NCBI RefSeq assembly: GCF_039872765.1
Contig: NZ_JBDPZC010000004.1
Span: 62,001-126,000 of the forward strand
Length of the DNA stretch: 64,000 nucleotides
DNA from: Roseateles_B flavus
GTDB taxonomy: Bacteria > Pseudomonadota > Gammaproteobacteria > Burkholderiales > Burkholderiaceae_C
Direction: 5' to 3'
Under the pieces are notes generated by a model. It ran no database searches. It had not been told where the DNA came from and saw only the letters and a program-made list of their open reading frames with translations. A program made the translations under genes and the position numbers. Positions 33,713-42,317 of the stretch are shown here, piece after piece. Within the stretch, counting starts at the first letter, position 1. Each line of letters opens with the position of its first letter.

Positions 33713-34647
33713 GCCAGGCCTCCGCGCAGACCCAGGGCCAGTCCCATCAGCAGCAGGGCGGCGAGGGCCAGGCCTTGCCAGGCTACCGTCACCGCCCGGG
33801 CGATGTCGCCGGCCGCGGGTTCGGCGCCGGGGGCGTTCAGCAGGTAGACGCCCGGCTTGCCCAGGCGCCGCTCCAGGCGCAGAGCCATCGCGCCCATGGG
33901 CCAGCCGCCATTGGGCGAGGGCGTGAGGCCGGACTGCCGCCACAGGGCCGGCCATTGCGCCGGGGGCGTCATCAGCAGGCCGGTGAGGCGGGCGGGAATC
34001 CAGGACAGCAGGTCATCCAGCCGTGCCGCGCACTTGCCCGCCCATTCCCAGGGGCCGCGGTAGCCCCACATGGCGTCGGCGGTGTTGGCAAATCGGTACA
34101 GTGCCGCGCCCGGCAGGCCGGCGATGGCGAACCAGAACAGGGGCGCCACCACGGAATCGTTGAGGTTTTCGGCCAGGGTCTCGATGCCGGCCTCGCGCAC
34201 CTGGGCGGCGCTCAGCGGCCGCGTGTCCCGGCTGACCAGGCGGGACAGCTGCTCCCGGCCGGCCTCCAGCGATGTCTGCAGTGCATGTTCCACGGCCATC
34301 ACCTCCTCGCGCAGCATGCGCCAGGCCAGCAAGGGCTTCAAGAGCAGGCCCATGAAAACAAAGGCCATCCCCCACCGGAGGGGGCTCTGCCAGGGGCGCA
34401 GGCCTTGCCACAGCCATTGCTCGGCCAGCAGCGCGAGCAGGACGCTCACACTGGCGCCCAGCAGCCACAGCAGCCCGCCCCAGGTGAAGGCCGGCGCGGC
34501 GGCCAGGCCCGGCAGCCAGCGCTTGAAGGCGCCCAGGTAGCGGCCCATGGCCACGACCGGGTGCGCCCACAGGGGCGGCTCGCCGAGCAGGTGGTCCACC
34601 AGCAGGGCCAGGGCCATGGCGGCGGGGAAGAGCCAGACCGTGTTCAT
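33706..34647 (-). CDS. cbiB: Adenosylcobinamide-phosphate synthase
   Basis: The 313-residue polytopic membrane enzyme attaches aminopropanol (phosphate) to adenosylcobyric acid. Signature segments are ALLVDHLLGEPPLWAHPVVAMG, the SRDTRPL region, ENLNDSVVAPLFWFAIAGLPGA and DAMWGYRGPWEWAGKCAARLDD. The ATG at 34647 is chosen over a nearby upstream GTG. It is 21 bases downstream of cobO and overlaps cobD. Confidence 0.95.
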   Translation of the reverse strand: MNTVWLFPAAMALALLVDHLLGEPPLWAHPVVAMGRYLGAFKRWLPGLAAAPAFTWGGLLWLLGASVSVLLALLAEQWLWQGLRPWQSPLRWGMAFVFMGLLLKPLLAWRMLREEVMAVEHALQTSLEAGREQLSRLVSRDTRPLSAAQVREAGIETLAENLNDSVVAPLFWFAIAGLPGAALYRFANTADAMWGYRGPWEWAGKCAARLDDLLSWIPARLTGLLMTPPAQWPALWRQSGLTPSPNGGWPMGAMALRLERRLGKPGVYLLNAPGAEPAAGDIARAVTVAWQGLALAALLLMGLALGLRGGLAW

Positions 34648-34668
34648 GGCGTCCACATCAGGCCCGCA

Positions 34669-35238
34669 TCAGTCCTCGATGCCACGCTGGGCCGGCACGC
34701 CGGCCTTGAAGTGGTGCTTGACCAGGGTCATCTCGGTGACGGTGTCCGCCAGGTCGATCAGCTCCTGCGGTGCACGGCGGCCCGTCAGCACCACGTGCAC
34801 ATGCGAGGGGCGCTCGCGCAGGACCTGCAGCACCGGCTCCAGCGGCAGCCAGCCGTAGCGCAGGGGGTACATGATCTCGTCCAGCACCACGAGGAAGTGC
34901 TCGCCGGCGCGTATCGTCGCCTCTGCCCGGGCCCAGCCCTCGCGGGCCAGCTCGGCGGAGTGGTCCAGGTCCTTGCTCTTCCAGGAGAAGCCGTCGCCCA
35001 GGCCTTCGATGGGCACGCCCAGCTGCTCGAACAGCCGGTGCTCGCCGAAGCGGGCGGAGGGCACCTTCATGAACTGGTAGATCTTCACGGCCTTGCCGCG
35101 GCCATGGGCGCGCAGGGCCAGGCCGAAGGCGGCCGTGCTCTTGCCCTTGCCATCGCCGGTGTGGACGAGGATCAGGCCGCGGCGCTCGGCGGTGGGGATG
35201 ACGCGTTCGCGGTCGACGGGCGGGGTCTCAATTTCCAT
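34669..35238 (-). CDS. cobO: Cob(I)alamin adenosyltransferase (CobA/CobO type)
   Basis: The 189-residue enzyme adenosylates reduced corrinoids using ATP. The unusual P-loop HTGDGKGKSTAAFGLALRA is present, with VVLDEIMYPLRYGWLP and HVVLTGRRAPQELIDLADTVTEM. The ATG lies within the end of bluB (11-base overlap), so translation is coupled. It supplies adenosyl-corrinoids for CbiB and CobQ. Confidence 0.96.
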   Translation of the reverse strand: MEIETPPVDRERVIPTAERRGLILVHTGDGKGKSTAAFGLALRAHGRGKAVKIYQFMKVPSARFGEHRLFEQLGVPIEGLGDGFSWKSKDLDHSAELAREGWARAEATIRAGEHFLVVLDEIMYPLRYGWLPLEPVLQVLRERPSHVHVVLTGRRAPQELIDLADTVTEMTLVKHHFKAGVPAQRGIED

Positions 35239-35881
35239 GATCGGGGGCTTTCATCAGCAGATCCTGCAGCGGGCGGCGCTGGCGCCAGCCCGCCTGCTCC
35301 AGGAGGGGTTGTTCATAGAAGGCCGGCACCGGCCCCAGGCACAGCAGGCCCAGGGGCAGGGCGCCGTCCGGCAGTTCCAGCACGCGCGCCAGGGCCTGCG
35401 GCTCGAACATGGACACCCAGCCCAGGCCCAGATTCTCCACGCGGGCGGCGAGCCAGAGGTTCTGCACCGCCGCGCCGGCCGAGCACAGCGCCATCTCCTG
35501 CGGCAGGGTGCGGCGGCCGAAGACGGTGCCGTCGTCGGGCGGCAGGATGAGGGCCAGCAGTTCGGCGCAGTCGCGCAGGCCTTCGACCTTGAGGCGCAGG
35601 AACTCGTCGGCTCGCGCGCCCAGGGCCGCCGCGGTGGCCTGGCGCTCGGCCTCCACCAGCGGGGCCAGGCGCTCGCGCCAGGCGGGCGTGGACAGGCGCA
35701 TGAAGCGCCAGGGCTGCATCAAGCCCACCGAGGGCGCCTGGTGCGCGGCCTGCAGCAGCCGCGTGAGTTGCTCGTCCGGCAGGGGCGGGCCCGGCAGGAA
35801 GTGCCGGCAGTCGCGGCGCAGGGCAATGGCCTGGCGCATGGTGGCGGCCTGCTCGGGGGTGAAGGGCGGGATCAGGGACAT
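35228..35881 (-). CDS. bluB: 5,6-dimethylbenzimidazole synthase
   Basis: The 217-residue flavin destructase of the nitroreductase fold makes the lower ligand DMB from FMNH2 and oxygen. BluB-type features are RRDCRHFLPGPPLPDEQL, HQAPSVGLMQPWRFM and the C-terminal NLGLGWVSMFEPQAL. It indicates that the host makes its own lower ligand aerobically. The gene is 7 bases after the TonB receptor stop and overlaps cobO. Confidence 0.95.
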   Translation of the reverse strand: MSLIPPFTPEQAATMRQAIALRRDCRHFLPGPPLPDEQLTRLLQAAHQAPSVGLMQPWRFMRLSTPAWRERLAPLVEAERQATAAALGARADEFLRLKVEGLRDCAELLALILPPDDGTVFGRRTLPQEMALCSAGAAVQNLWLAARVENLGLGWVSMFEPQALARVLELPDGALPLGLLCLGPVPAFYEQPLLEQAGWRQRRPLQDLLMKAPDHGN

Positions 35882-35888
35882 GCGGACC

Positions 35889-37985
35889 TCAGAGCCTCAC
35901 CCGCACACTGAAGCGCAGGCTGCGCGGTTCCATGGGATGGACCAGTCGCCCGGCCAGGCCTTCGCCACCGCCGCAGGCCGCGCCCTCGCGGCGCGTGCAG
36001 GCATGGCCCCAGTACTCGATGTCATGCGCCTTCGTGTTCAGGGCATTGAGCAGGTCCAGCCCCAGCTCCCAGCCCGGCGCGGGGCGCCAGGCCAGCTTGG
36101 CGTTGACGGTGAAGGCGCCGCCGGAGCGCTCGCTGCCGCTTTCCTCCAGCGCGTAGCGGCCGATGTAGCGCAGGCGCAGGCCGGCGCTCCAGGCGCCGCC
36201 CGGGTCGTAGCTGGCGCTGACCGAGGTGCTCAGCGGGACGGCGTTGGGCACCTGGCGGCCGCCGTTCTCGGCCTGCACGAAGCGGGCGCGGGACCAGGCG
36301 ATGTCGGCATCGATGAGCCAGTCGCGGCCCAGGCGGATGTCGTTGGACCATTCCAGGCCGATGCGGCGAGAGGCGCCGCGCGCCTCGGTGACGCCCTCGT
36401 CGCCCACGAAGACCAGCTCCGAATCGAGGTCGGCCTGCCACAGGCTCCAGCTGGCCTGCCAGCCCGGGCCGAAGCGGTGGCGCAGGCCCAGCTCCTGGCT
36501 GCGCGTGCCGGCCAGCAGGGGCAGGGGATCCTGCGCGCTGCCGTCCTGCGGGTTGAAGCGGCTGGTGGCGCCGCGGGCGTCGTTGGAGCGGAAGCCGCGG
36601 CCCCAGTGGGCATAGAGCTCGGTCTCGGCATTCCAGCGGTGCACCAGTCCCAGGCGGGGGCTCAGGCGGCTGTCGCTGGCCGTGCCGCCGTTGCCGGCGT
36701 TGAACTCGCCGTCCAGGGCCTGGACCTTGGCCTGGACGCGGTCCCAGCGCGCGCCCAGCACGGCGCGCCAGGCTGGCGTCAGCGCCTGCTGCAGCTCGGC
36801 GAAGGCGCCCAGGGCGTCCTGGCGCACGCGATCCTCGCGCACGGTGCGCTGGCGCACGCGATCGACGGTGTCGTAGAGGCCCAGGGTGGCGATGCGGTCC
36901 TGGCGCCACTGCAGGCCCCAGCTGAACTGGGCGGGGGCCAGGTCTTGCCACAGGGCCAGGTGCGGCTGCTGGGCCTGCCAGGCGAAGCCCAGCACCTTGC
37001 GGCGGTCCAGCTGCTCGTGCTGGTCGCCGTCCGGGCCGCTGATGAAGCCGGAGGGCGCGGAGTAGAGCTGCAGGCCGTAGTCGATCACATAGGCCGTGGC
37101 CTGCTGCTGCCAGCTTCCCCAGCGCGTGGCCCAGTCCAGGCTGAGGCTGTGGCGGTGGGTGATGCCGCCGTCATCGGGCGAGAGCGTGCCGTAGCGGCCG
37201 ATCTCGCCGGACTCGATGGCGCGCAGCGGCACGTGCTCGCTGGCCTTCCAGTGCGCGGTGTAGCCCATGAGGCTGACCGACAGCCCCTCGCGCTCGTCGC
37301 CCGTTGACCAGCGCAGCACGGCATTGCGCCGCTGCAGGCCCTCGGGCTGGTCCCAGGGGCCGTCGTTGCGGCTGGCCTCCAGGGCCGCGAGTGCCTGTCC
37401 GCCTCCCAGCGGGCGGCTGCCCGCCAGCAGGGCGCGGCGGAAGTGGTGCGGGCCCAGGCCCAGCTCGGCAAAGGGCTGGGCCAGCTCGCGCACATAGGCG
37501 ATGCGCGAGGCGCCGGTGGTGGCGAAGTCCCCGTCTTCGGCGGCGAAGGCGCCCTTGCGGTAGCGCAGGCTGTCCACCAGCTCGGGCATCAGGAAGTTCA
37601 GGTCCATATAGCCCTGGCCGTGCGCGTGGCTGGCCATGTTGACGGGCATGCCCGAGAGCATCGTGGCGAAGTCGCTGCCGTGATCCAGGTTGAAGCCGCG
37701 CAGGAAGTACTGGTTGGCCTTGCCGTCCCCGCTGTGCTGGGTGACGATCATGCCGGGCATGGCCTCCAGCAGCTCGGCCGGGCGCAGCAGGGGCTTGTAG
37801 GCCAGGCGCTCGGCGCCGACCTCGCCCTGCGAGGCACTCTCCGCGCTGCCCAGCACGGCCCGGCCTTGCAGCTCCACTTTCTCCAGTTCCTGCGCATGCA
37901 ATGGCTGCACCAAGGGGTAGCAGAGCGCCAGCAGCCAGGGCAGCGGGCGGGCGGGATTGCGGGACGGGACTCGGGTCAGTTTCAT
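35889..37985 (-). CDS. TonB-dependent outer membrane receptor linked to the CobN-like system
   Basis: The 698-residue outer membrane protein has a signal peptide (to about residue 31, ending PLHAQ) and a plug domain (LLRPAELLEAMPGMIVTQHSGDGKANQYFLRGFNLDHG). A 22-strand-type barrel ends in SVRVRL. A conserved-looking His-containing segment MASHAHGQGYMDLNFLMPE lies in the plug. It differs clearly from the BtuB encoded at 47789-49732. Its ATG overlaps the CobN-like gene stop by 4 bases, so the two are translationally coupled. Ligand probably a metal-tetrapyrrole or metal chelate, by context. Confidence 0.88.
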   Translation of the reverse strand: MKLTRVPSRNPARPLPWLLALCYPLVQPLHAQELEKVELQGRAVLGSAESASQGEVGAERLAYKPLLRPAELLEAMPGMIVTQHSGDGKANQYFLRGFNLDHGSDFATMLSGMPVNMASHAHGQGYMDLNFLMPELVDSLRYRKGAFAAEDGDFATTGASRIAYVRELAQPFAELGLGPHHFRRALLAGSRPLGGGQALAALEASRNDGPWDQPEGLQRRNAVLRWSTGDEREGLSVSLMGYTAHWKASEHVPLRAIESGEIGRYGTLSPDDGGITHRHSLSLDWATRWGSWQQQATAYVIDYGLQLYSAPSGFISGPDGDQHEQLDRRKVLGFAWQAQQPHLALWQDLAPAQFSWGLQWRQDRIATLGLYDTVDRVRQRTVREDRVRQDALGAFAELQQALTPAWRAVLGARWDRVQAKVQALDGEFNAGNGGTASDSRLSPRLGLVHRWNAETELYAHWGRGFRSNDARGATSRFNPQDGSAQDPLPLLAGTRSQELGLRHRFGPGWQASWSLWQADLDSELVFVGDEGVTEARGASRRIGLEWSNDIRLGRDWLIDADIAWSRARFVQAENGGRQVPNAVPLSTSVSASYDPGGAWSAGLRLRYIGRYALEESGSERSGGAFTVNAKLAWRPAPGWELGLDLLNALNTKAHDIEYWGHACTRREGAACGGGEGLAGRLVHPMEPRSLRFSVRVRL

Positions 37986-40900
37986 GCAGGCAGCGCAGCA
38001 GCGCCAGTGGAGTTGAGAGAAGGCGCTGCGCGGAACCAGCGCCAGCTGGCGCCGCAGGCCATCAGCAGGCCCATCAGCACCCAGGCCAGGGCGGTGGACA
38101 GCGGCGAGGGGCCGGCAAGGCGCGGCGGCTGGACCTGGGGCACGGGCTGCAGCTGCAGGCCGCGCACCACGGGAGGCTGGGACCGCTCGTTCGTCTGGTG
38201 GGGCTTGGGCGTGGCAGGGCGCGGCGCGGGCGCAGCCGGCTTGGGCAGCTGGCCTTGCACCCAGCGCTGCACGCCGGCCAGCTCGTCGGGCCGGCTGCGG
38301 GCGCTGCGCAGCTCGGCATAGCGCTGGGCCAGTTCGCGGCGGGTGGCGGCGTCGGGCTGCCAGTGGCCTTGCGCGGCCGCGCGGACCAGACCGGCCAGCG
38401 TCTGGGCATAGCTCTCCCTGTGCTGGGCCAGCCATTGCGGGAGCTGCAGCTGGTGCTTGTCGCGCACCAGCACGTCGAAGAGGCTTTGCCAGTGGTCGGG
38501 GCGCACGGTCTCGGGGGCCATGTTTTGCCAGCCCAGGGTGAACTGCACGGTCTTGAGGACCTGCAGTGCGCCGGCATAGCCCTCGTCGCGCTGGGCCTTG
38601 AGCCAGCCGGGGTGCAGGTAGCGGCCCTGCATCTCCAGGGCGATGGCTCGGCTGGCGCTCTCGGTCTGCTGCTCGGCGGCGTCCTGCAGCTGGCTCACGT
38701 GCAGCTGCAGGGCCTCCTTGCGGCCGGCCGCCTTGGCGGCTGCGGCCAGGCCGCCCAGGTACTGGAAGGGGTCGTCCGAGCTGAGCATGGCGTAGAGGTG
38801 GGAGCTGCGGGACATCAGTGCGGCGTCCGTGCGCTTGAGCTGGGCCGCGAAGGCGCTGCGCGCCGTGCGCTCGTCGACGGCCAGCGGCTCGCCCTTCACA
38901 TAGGGCTGGCTCATGCTCTGCAGGAAGAGCTGGCCCAGGCGCGGGTCCTCGCGCTTCAGGGCGTCGGCCTGCATGGCCTCGGCCACGCCCGTGCCGTAGG
39001 CGCCCGCGCTGTTGCCGAACATCCGGGCCTGGGCCAGCTGGCGCGCCTGCGCGGGTTTCATGCCCTGCCGGCGCAGCTCCTGCTCGACCTCGCGGCTGTG
39101 GCGGGTGATGGCGTTGTCGCCTTCCTGCTCCGCAGCCGAAGCGGCCAGGGCCACGGCCTCGTCCAGCAGCTTCATCAGGCCGGGGAACTGGTCGCGGTAG
39201 GAACCGGTGATGGACAGCAGCACGTCGATGCGGGCGTGGCCCAGCGCTGCCAGCGGGATGAGGCGCAGCTTCGTCGGCCGGCCGTTCTCGTCCCACACAG
39301 GCTCGACGCCCAGCGCGGCCAGGGCTTGGGCTTCCATCAGGCCCTGATGACGCAGGGTCTCGCCGGCCCACAGCGACAGCGCCAGGCGCTGCGGCGGCTT
39401 CGGGCCCTTGACCTGCTCGGCCCACCACTGTCTGAAGAGGCGCTGGGCGGCCTCGTAGGCCTGGGGCGTGGGCAGGCGGGCCGGGTCCAGGCCGCTGAGG
39501 TTGCGGCCGGTGGGCAGGCTGTCGGGATTGCGCAGCGGGTCGCCGCCATAGGCCGCGGGCACGAAGCGGCCTTCCAGCGCCGCCAGCAGGCCCGGCAGTT
39601 CGCCCTCGTGGCTGAGGCGGCGCTCCATCTCCTGGGCGCGCAGGGCCAGCTGGTAGAGCGCGGCGCTGTCGATGGGCTTGCGGGCGGCGTGGTTGGGCAC
39701 CGGGCCGTCTGGCTGGGCGGGGCGCAGGTCCAGCTCGCTGGCGGCCCGGGCGTCCTGCAGCGCGAGGTCCAGCCAGCGCGCGGGTCGTGCGGTGGCCACG
39801 CGCTCGTAGTCGATCAGGAAGGCCTCGTCGATGTCCTCGCCCAGGGCCTCGATCAGGGGCGCGCGCAGCATCTGCAGAAGGGTGCCGCGGCGCTGGGCCT
39901 CGTCCGGCACGCGGCCGAAGACAGCCAGGCCCTGGGGCTGGGAGCTTTGCGCCAGGCGGTCCAGGTACGGGTGCAGCAGCTCCAGGAAGCCGGAGAAATT
40001 GGCGGCAATCTGCTCGGCTGTCCAGCCCAGGTCCTTGTGCAACTGGTGCTCGACGAACTGCTCCACCATCTGCCGCTCCAGGCCCTGGCGCGTGGGGCCG
40101 GGGTCCACCGTCTCCCATTCGTGCATCAGCTCGTGCATGCGGGCCATGCGGGCGTTGAAGCCGGCCGGCGCGAAGCTGGGCGTGCGGTGGCTCACCATCA
40201 GCGCGCGGCCGCGGCGCTTGGCTGTGAGGGCTTCGCCGAGGTTGTCGACGATGTAGGGATAGATCACGGGCACATCGCCCAGGGGCAGCAGGGCGTCGTC
40301 GTGCACGTCCAGGCCGCGCAGCTTGCCATTGGCCCATTCCTGCGTGCCGTGGGTGCCGAAGTGGATCAGCGCATCGGCCTGCCGGGCCCAGAGGTAGACG
40401 GCCAGGTAGTGATGGGACAGCGGGGTCTTGCTGCGATGCTGCATCGCATCCCGGCCGAGGTGCTGGTCCTCTTCGCGCGGGGGCTGGGGCAGCACGGCCA
40501 GGTGCCCGAGCTGCAGGCGCGGGATCACGAAGACCGGTTTGCCCTGATGCTGACGCACGTAGCGGCTCTGCGCGGGCGGGCCCCAGCGCTGCAGCAGGGG
40601 CTGGCGCACGGTGGCGGGCAGGGTGTCGAACCAGCGCTGGTAGTCCGCCACGGGCAGGGCGGCGGCCTGGCCGCTGCGCAGCAGGGCGTCGAGATCGGCG
40701 CCCGGGTAGTAGGCGGCCAGCAGGCCCTGCAGCCCTTGGAGCCACTGGGCCTCGTCACGCGGCTCGACGGCATAGCCCGCGGCCTGCAGACCCCGGCTCA
40801 GCTGCTCCAGGCTGCGGGGCACGTTGAGGAAGCTGGCGCCGAAGTTGCTGGCCCCGGCGGGGTAGTTGTAGACGAAGAGGCTCAGGCGCTTGTCCGCCGC

Positions 40901-41998
40901 GGGCTTGTCCTGCAGGGCGATCAGGCGGCGCGCCTTGGCCACCACGGCGGCGGACTGGCGCTCGATGAGCTGCGGCTCGGCGCCGCCCGCGGGATGGGCC
41001 ACGACCAGCACGGGGTCGATCAGTCCGGCGCTCTCCGGCTGCGCCAGGTAGAAGGGGATGTCGCTCTGGGCGAGGCCCGTGCTGCCGGCGTCCCATTGCG
41101 CGCTGTCGCCCTGGCGGAAGGGCAGCGTGGCCAGCACCGGCCTGCCCCAGCGCTCGAACAGGGTCTGCAGCGAGCCGGCCTTGGGCATCAGCGTGTGCGT
41201 GACCAGCACATCGTGCAGGGGCTGACCCTCAGGCGCCAGCAGGGCCTGCAGCTGGGTCTCGTCCAGGGGGCTGACGAAGGCCGCGAGCGCCTGCAGGCCC
41301 TGGGCCTCGAACTGGCGCAGCCAGGCGTCCAGCCAGGCCGTCTGGCCCTGGACGAAGTGGTAGCGGTGCAGCAGGATCACGACCCGCTTCCGCACGCCGC
41401 CGTGGATGCGCTGGTCGGCCCAGCGGCGGGCGGCGTCGGCATCCGGCAGCAGGGCTGGGGCGTCGGGATGGTAGAAGCCGCGCAGGGGCAGGCGCTGGGC
41501 CAGGGGCATGTCCATCTTGCGGCCGTCGGCCTGGGCCTTCAGGACCTGGAGGGCGGCCCGCGTATTGGCCGCGCCGCCGGCCTGCAGCAGGGCGCGCAGG
41601 CTGCGCTCGGTGGCGGGCGGCTCGCCGCCGGGAATCCACAGCGGCGGGCGCGCATCCAGGCCGGGCAGGTCCGCCAGCAGGCCGCGCAGGCGCGTCTCGG
41701 CCACGGCATGGGGCGCGTCGATCCACACCCAGCGCGCGGCCTGCACCAGGCCTTGCAGCTGGCGCTGGCGGGCCTGGCGTTCCCTGTCGCCCAGGGCCTC
41801 GGCCTGCAGCGGCACCTGCCAGCGCTGCAGCGAGATGCCGGCGGCCTGGGCCTCGCGCACCAGCAGCGCCTCGCGGGCCGCGGGCGTCACGTCGGTGGAG
41901 ATCCACAGCAGCTGGGCCTGGGCCAGGCTGGCGAGCGTCAGCAGGCCCAGCAGCAGTCCGAGCAGCAGGGCGTGCCGCAGCAGCCGGTCAACGCGCAT
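37982..41998 (-). CDS. Exported, membrane-anchored CobN-like chelatase
   Basis: The 1338-residue protein belongs to the CobN/BchH/HmuS chelatase large-subunit family. Core motifs are present: IHFGTHGTQEWANGK near residue 545, MFGNSAGAYGTGV near 993, and SRSSHLYAMLSSDDPFQYLGG after that. Unlike cytoplasmic CobN it starts with a signal peptide (RVDRLLRHALLLGLLLGLLT, ending AQAQ) and ends with a Pro-rich linker plus one membrane helix (about 1300-1320). The catalytic body should lie in the periplasm. It overlaps the DUF2149 gene by 11 bases and the TonB receptor by 4. No ATPase subunits are nearby. Confidence 0.9.
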   Translation of the reverse strand: MRVDRLLRHALLLGLLLGLLTLASLAQAQLLWISTDVTPAAREALLVREAQAAGISLQRWQVPLQAEALGDRERQARQRQLQGLVQAARWVWIDAPHAVAETRLRGLLADLPGLDARPPLWIPGGEPPATERSLRALLQAGGAANTRAALQVLKAQADGRKMDMPLAQRLPLRGFYHPDAPALLPDADAARRWADQRIHGGVRKRVVILLHRYHFVQGQTAWLDAWLRQFEAQGLQALAAFVSPLDETQLQALLAPEGQPLHDVLVTHTLMPKAGSLQTLFERWGRPVLATLPFRQGDSAQWDAGSTGLAQSDIPFYLAQPESAGLIDPVLVVAHPAGGAEPQLIERQSAAVVAKARRLIALQDKPAADKRLSLFVYNYPAGASNFGASFLNVPRSLEQLSRGLQAAGYAVEPRDEAQWLQGLQGLLAAYYPGADLDALLRSGQAAALPVADYQRWFDTLPATVRQPLLQRWGPPAQSRYVRQHQGKPVFVIPRLQLGHLAVLPQPPREEDQHLGRDAMQHRSKTPLSHHYLAVYLWARQADALIHFGTHGTQEWANGKLRGLDVHDDALLPLGDVPVIYPYIVDNLGEALTAKRRGRALMVSHRTPSFAPAGFNARMARMHELMHEWETVDPGPTRQGLERQMVEQFVEHQLHKDLGWTAEQIAANFSGFLELLHPYLDRLAQSSQPQGLAVFGRVPDEAQRRGTLLQMLRAPLIEALGEDIDEAFLIDYERVATARPARWLDLALQDARAASELDLRPAQPDGPVPNHAARKPIDSAALYQLALRAQEMERRLSHEGELPGLLAALEGRFVPAAYGGDPLRNPDSLPTGRNLSGLDPARLPTPQAYEAAQRLFRQWWAEQVKGPKPPQRLALSLWAGETLRHQGLMEAQALAALGVEPVWDENGRPTKLRLIPLAALGHARIDVLLSITGSYRDQFPGLMKLLDEAVALAASAAEQEGDNAITRHSREVEQELRRQGMKPAQARQLAQARMFGNSAGAYGTGVAEAMQADALKREDPRLGQLFLQSMSQPYVKGEPLAVDERTARSAFAAQLKRTDAALMSRSSHLYAMLSSDDPFQYLGGLAAAAKAAGRKEALQLHVSQLQDAAEQQTESASRAIALEMQGRYLHPGWLKAQRDEGYAGALQVLKTVQFTLGWQNMAPETVRPDHWQSLFDVLVRDKHQLQLPQWLAQHRESYAQTLAGLVRAAAQGHWQPDAATRRELAQRYAELRSARSRPDELAGVQRWVQGQLPKPAAPAPRPATPKPHQTNERSQPPVVRGLQLQPVPQVQPPRLAGPSPLSTALAWVLMGLLMACGASWRWFRAAPSLNSTGAAALPA

Positions 41999-42317
41999 CC
42001 GGTGCACCTTCTTCAGGGACGTAGATGACACTCCCGTCCTTGAGCTTGTAGGCCACCCCGGCCTTCACGCCCTGGCCTTCGCTGCTGCCGCCGTTGCCGC
42101 GGTACTTGATCTCCTGGCCGTTCTTGCGCACCACGATCTCCATGTCCGGCTCACCGGCGCGGCGGATCACGGTCTCGTCCGCCTGGGACTGCTGCTGCAG
42201 GGCCACGGCTGTCAGCAGCGCGACGACCAGGACCAGGAACACGTCCACGAGGTTGACGGCCGAGAGCATGGGGTCGTCGTCCTCCTCGGCGAGGATGTGC
42301 AGGCGGTGACCACTCAT
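41988..42317 (-). CDS. DUF2149 protein with ExbD/TolR-like membrane segment
   Basis: The 109-residue protein has a short acidic N terminus, one membrane helix (about 21-42) and a periplasmic tail with a YKLKDGSVIYVPEE end. The helix starts SAVNLVDVFLVLVVALL, closely like the ExbD/TolR segment containing the proton-carrying Asp (here Asp25). Together with the ExbB-like gene that overlaps it by ATGA, it probably forms a proton-driven stator. DUF2149 itself has no assigned function that I can cite; the ExbD comparison is from motif and topology. Confidence 0.85.
   Translation of the reverse strand: MSGHRLHILAEEDDDPMLSAVNLVDVFLVLVVALLTAVALQQQSQADETVIRRAGEPDMEIVVRKNGQEIKYRGNGGSSEGQGVKAGVAYKLKDGSVIYVPEEGAPDAR

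Noticed and set aside
36934..36947. GGGGCCAGGTCTTG in the TonB receptor as another 14-mer copy
   Set aside because: One mismatch and located in an ordinary coding segment; not counted because it cannot be separated from chance.
35889..40745. A single 1618-codon frame that would fuse the TonB receptor to upstream sequence
   Set aside because: The upstream part is an out-of-frame reading of the CobN-like gene; the receptor has its own signal peptide and an ATGA overlap start at 37985.
37982..41998. Annotation as the biosynthetic cobaltochelatase CobN
   Set aside because: Signal peptide, C-terminal anchor, ExbB-like partners and absence of AAA+ subunits point to a different, periplasmic role.
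37901..42028. 1375-codon plus-strand open frame opposite the CobN-like gene
   Set aside because: Shadow frame of a strongly supported chelatase gene; low-complexity translation.
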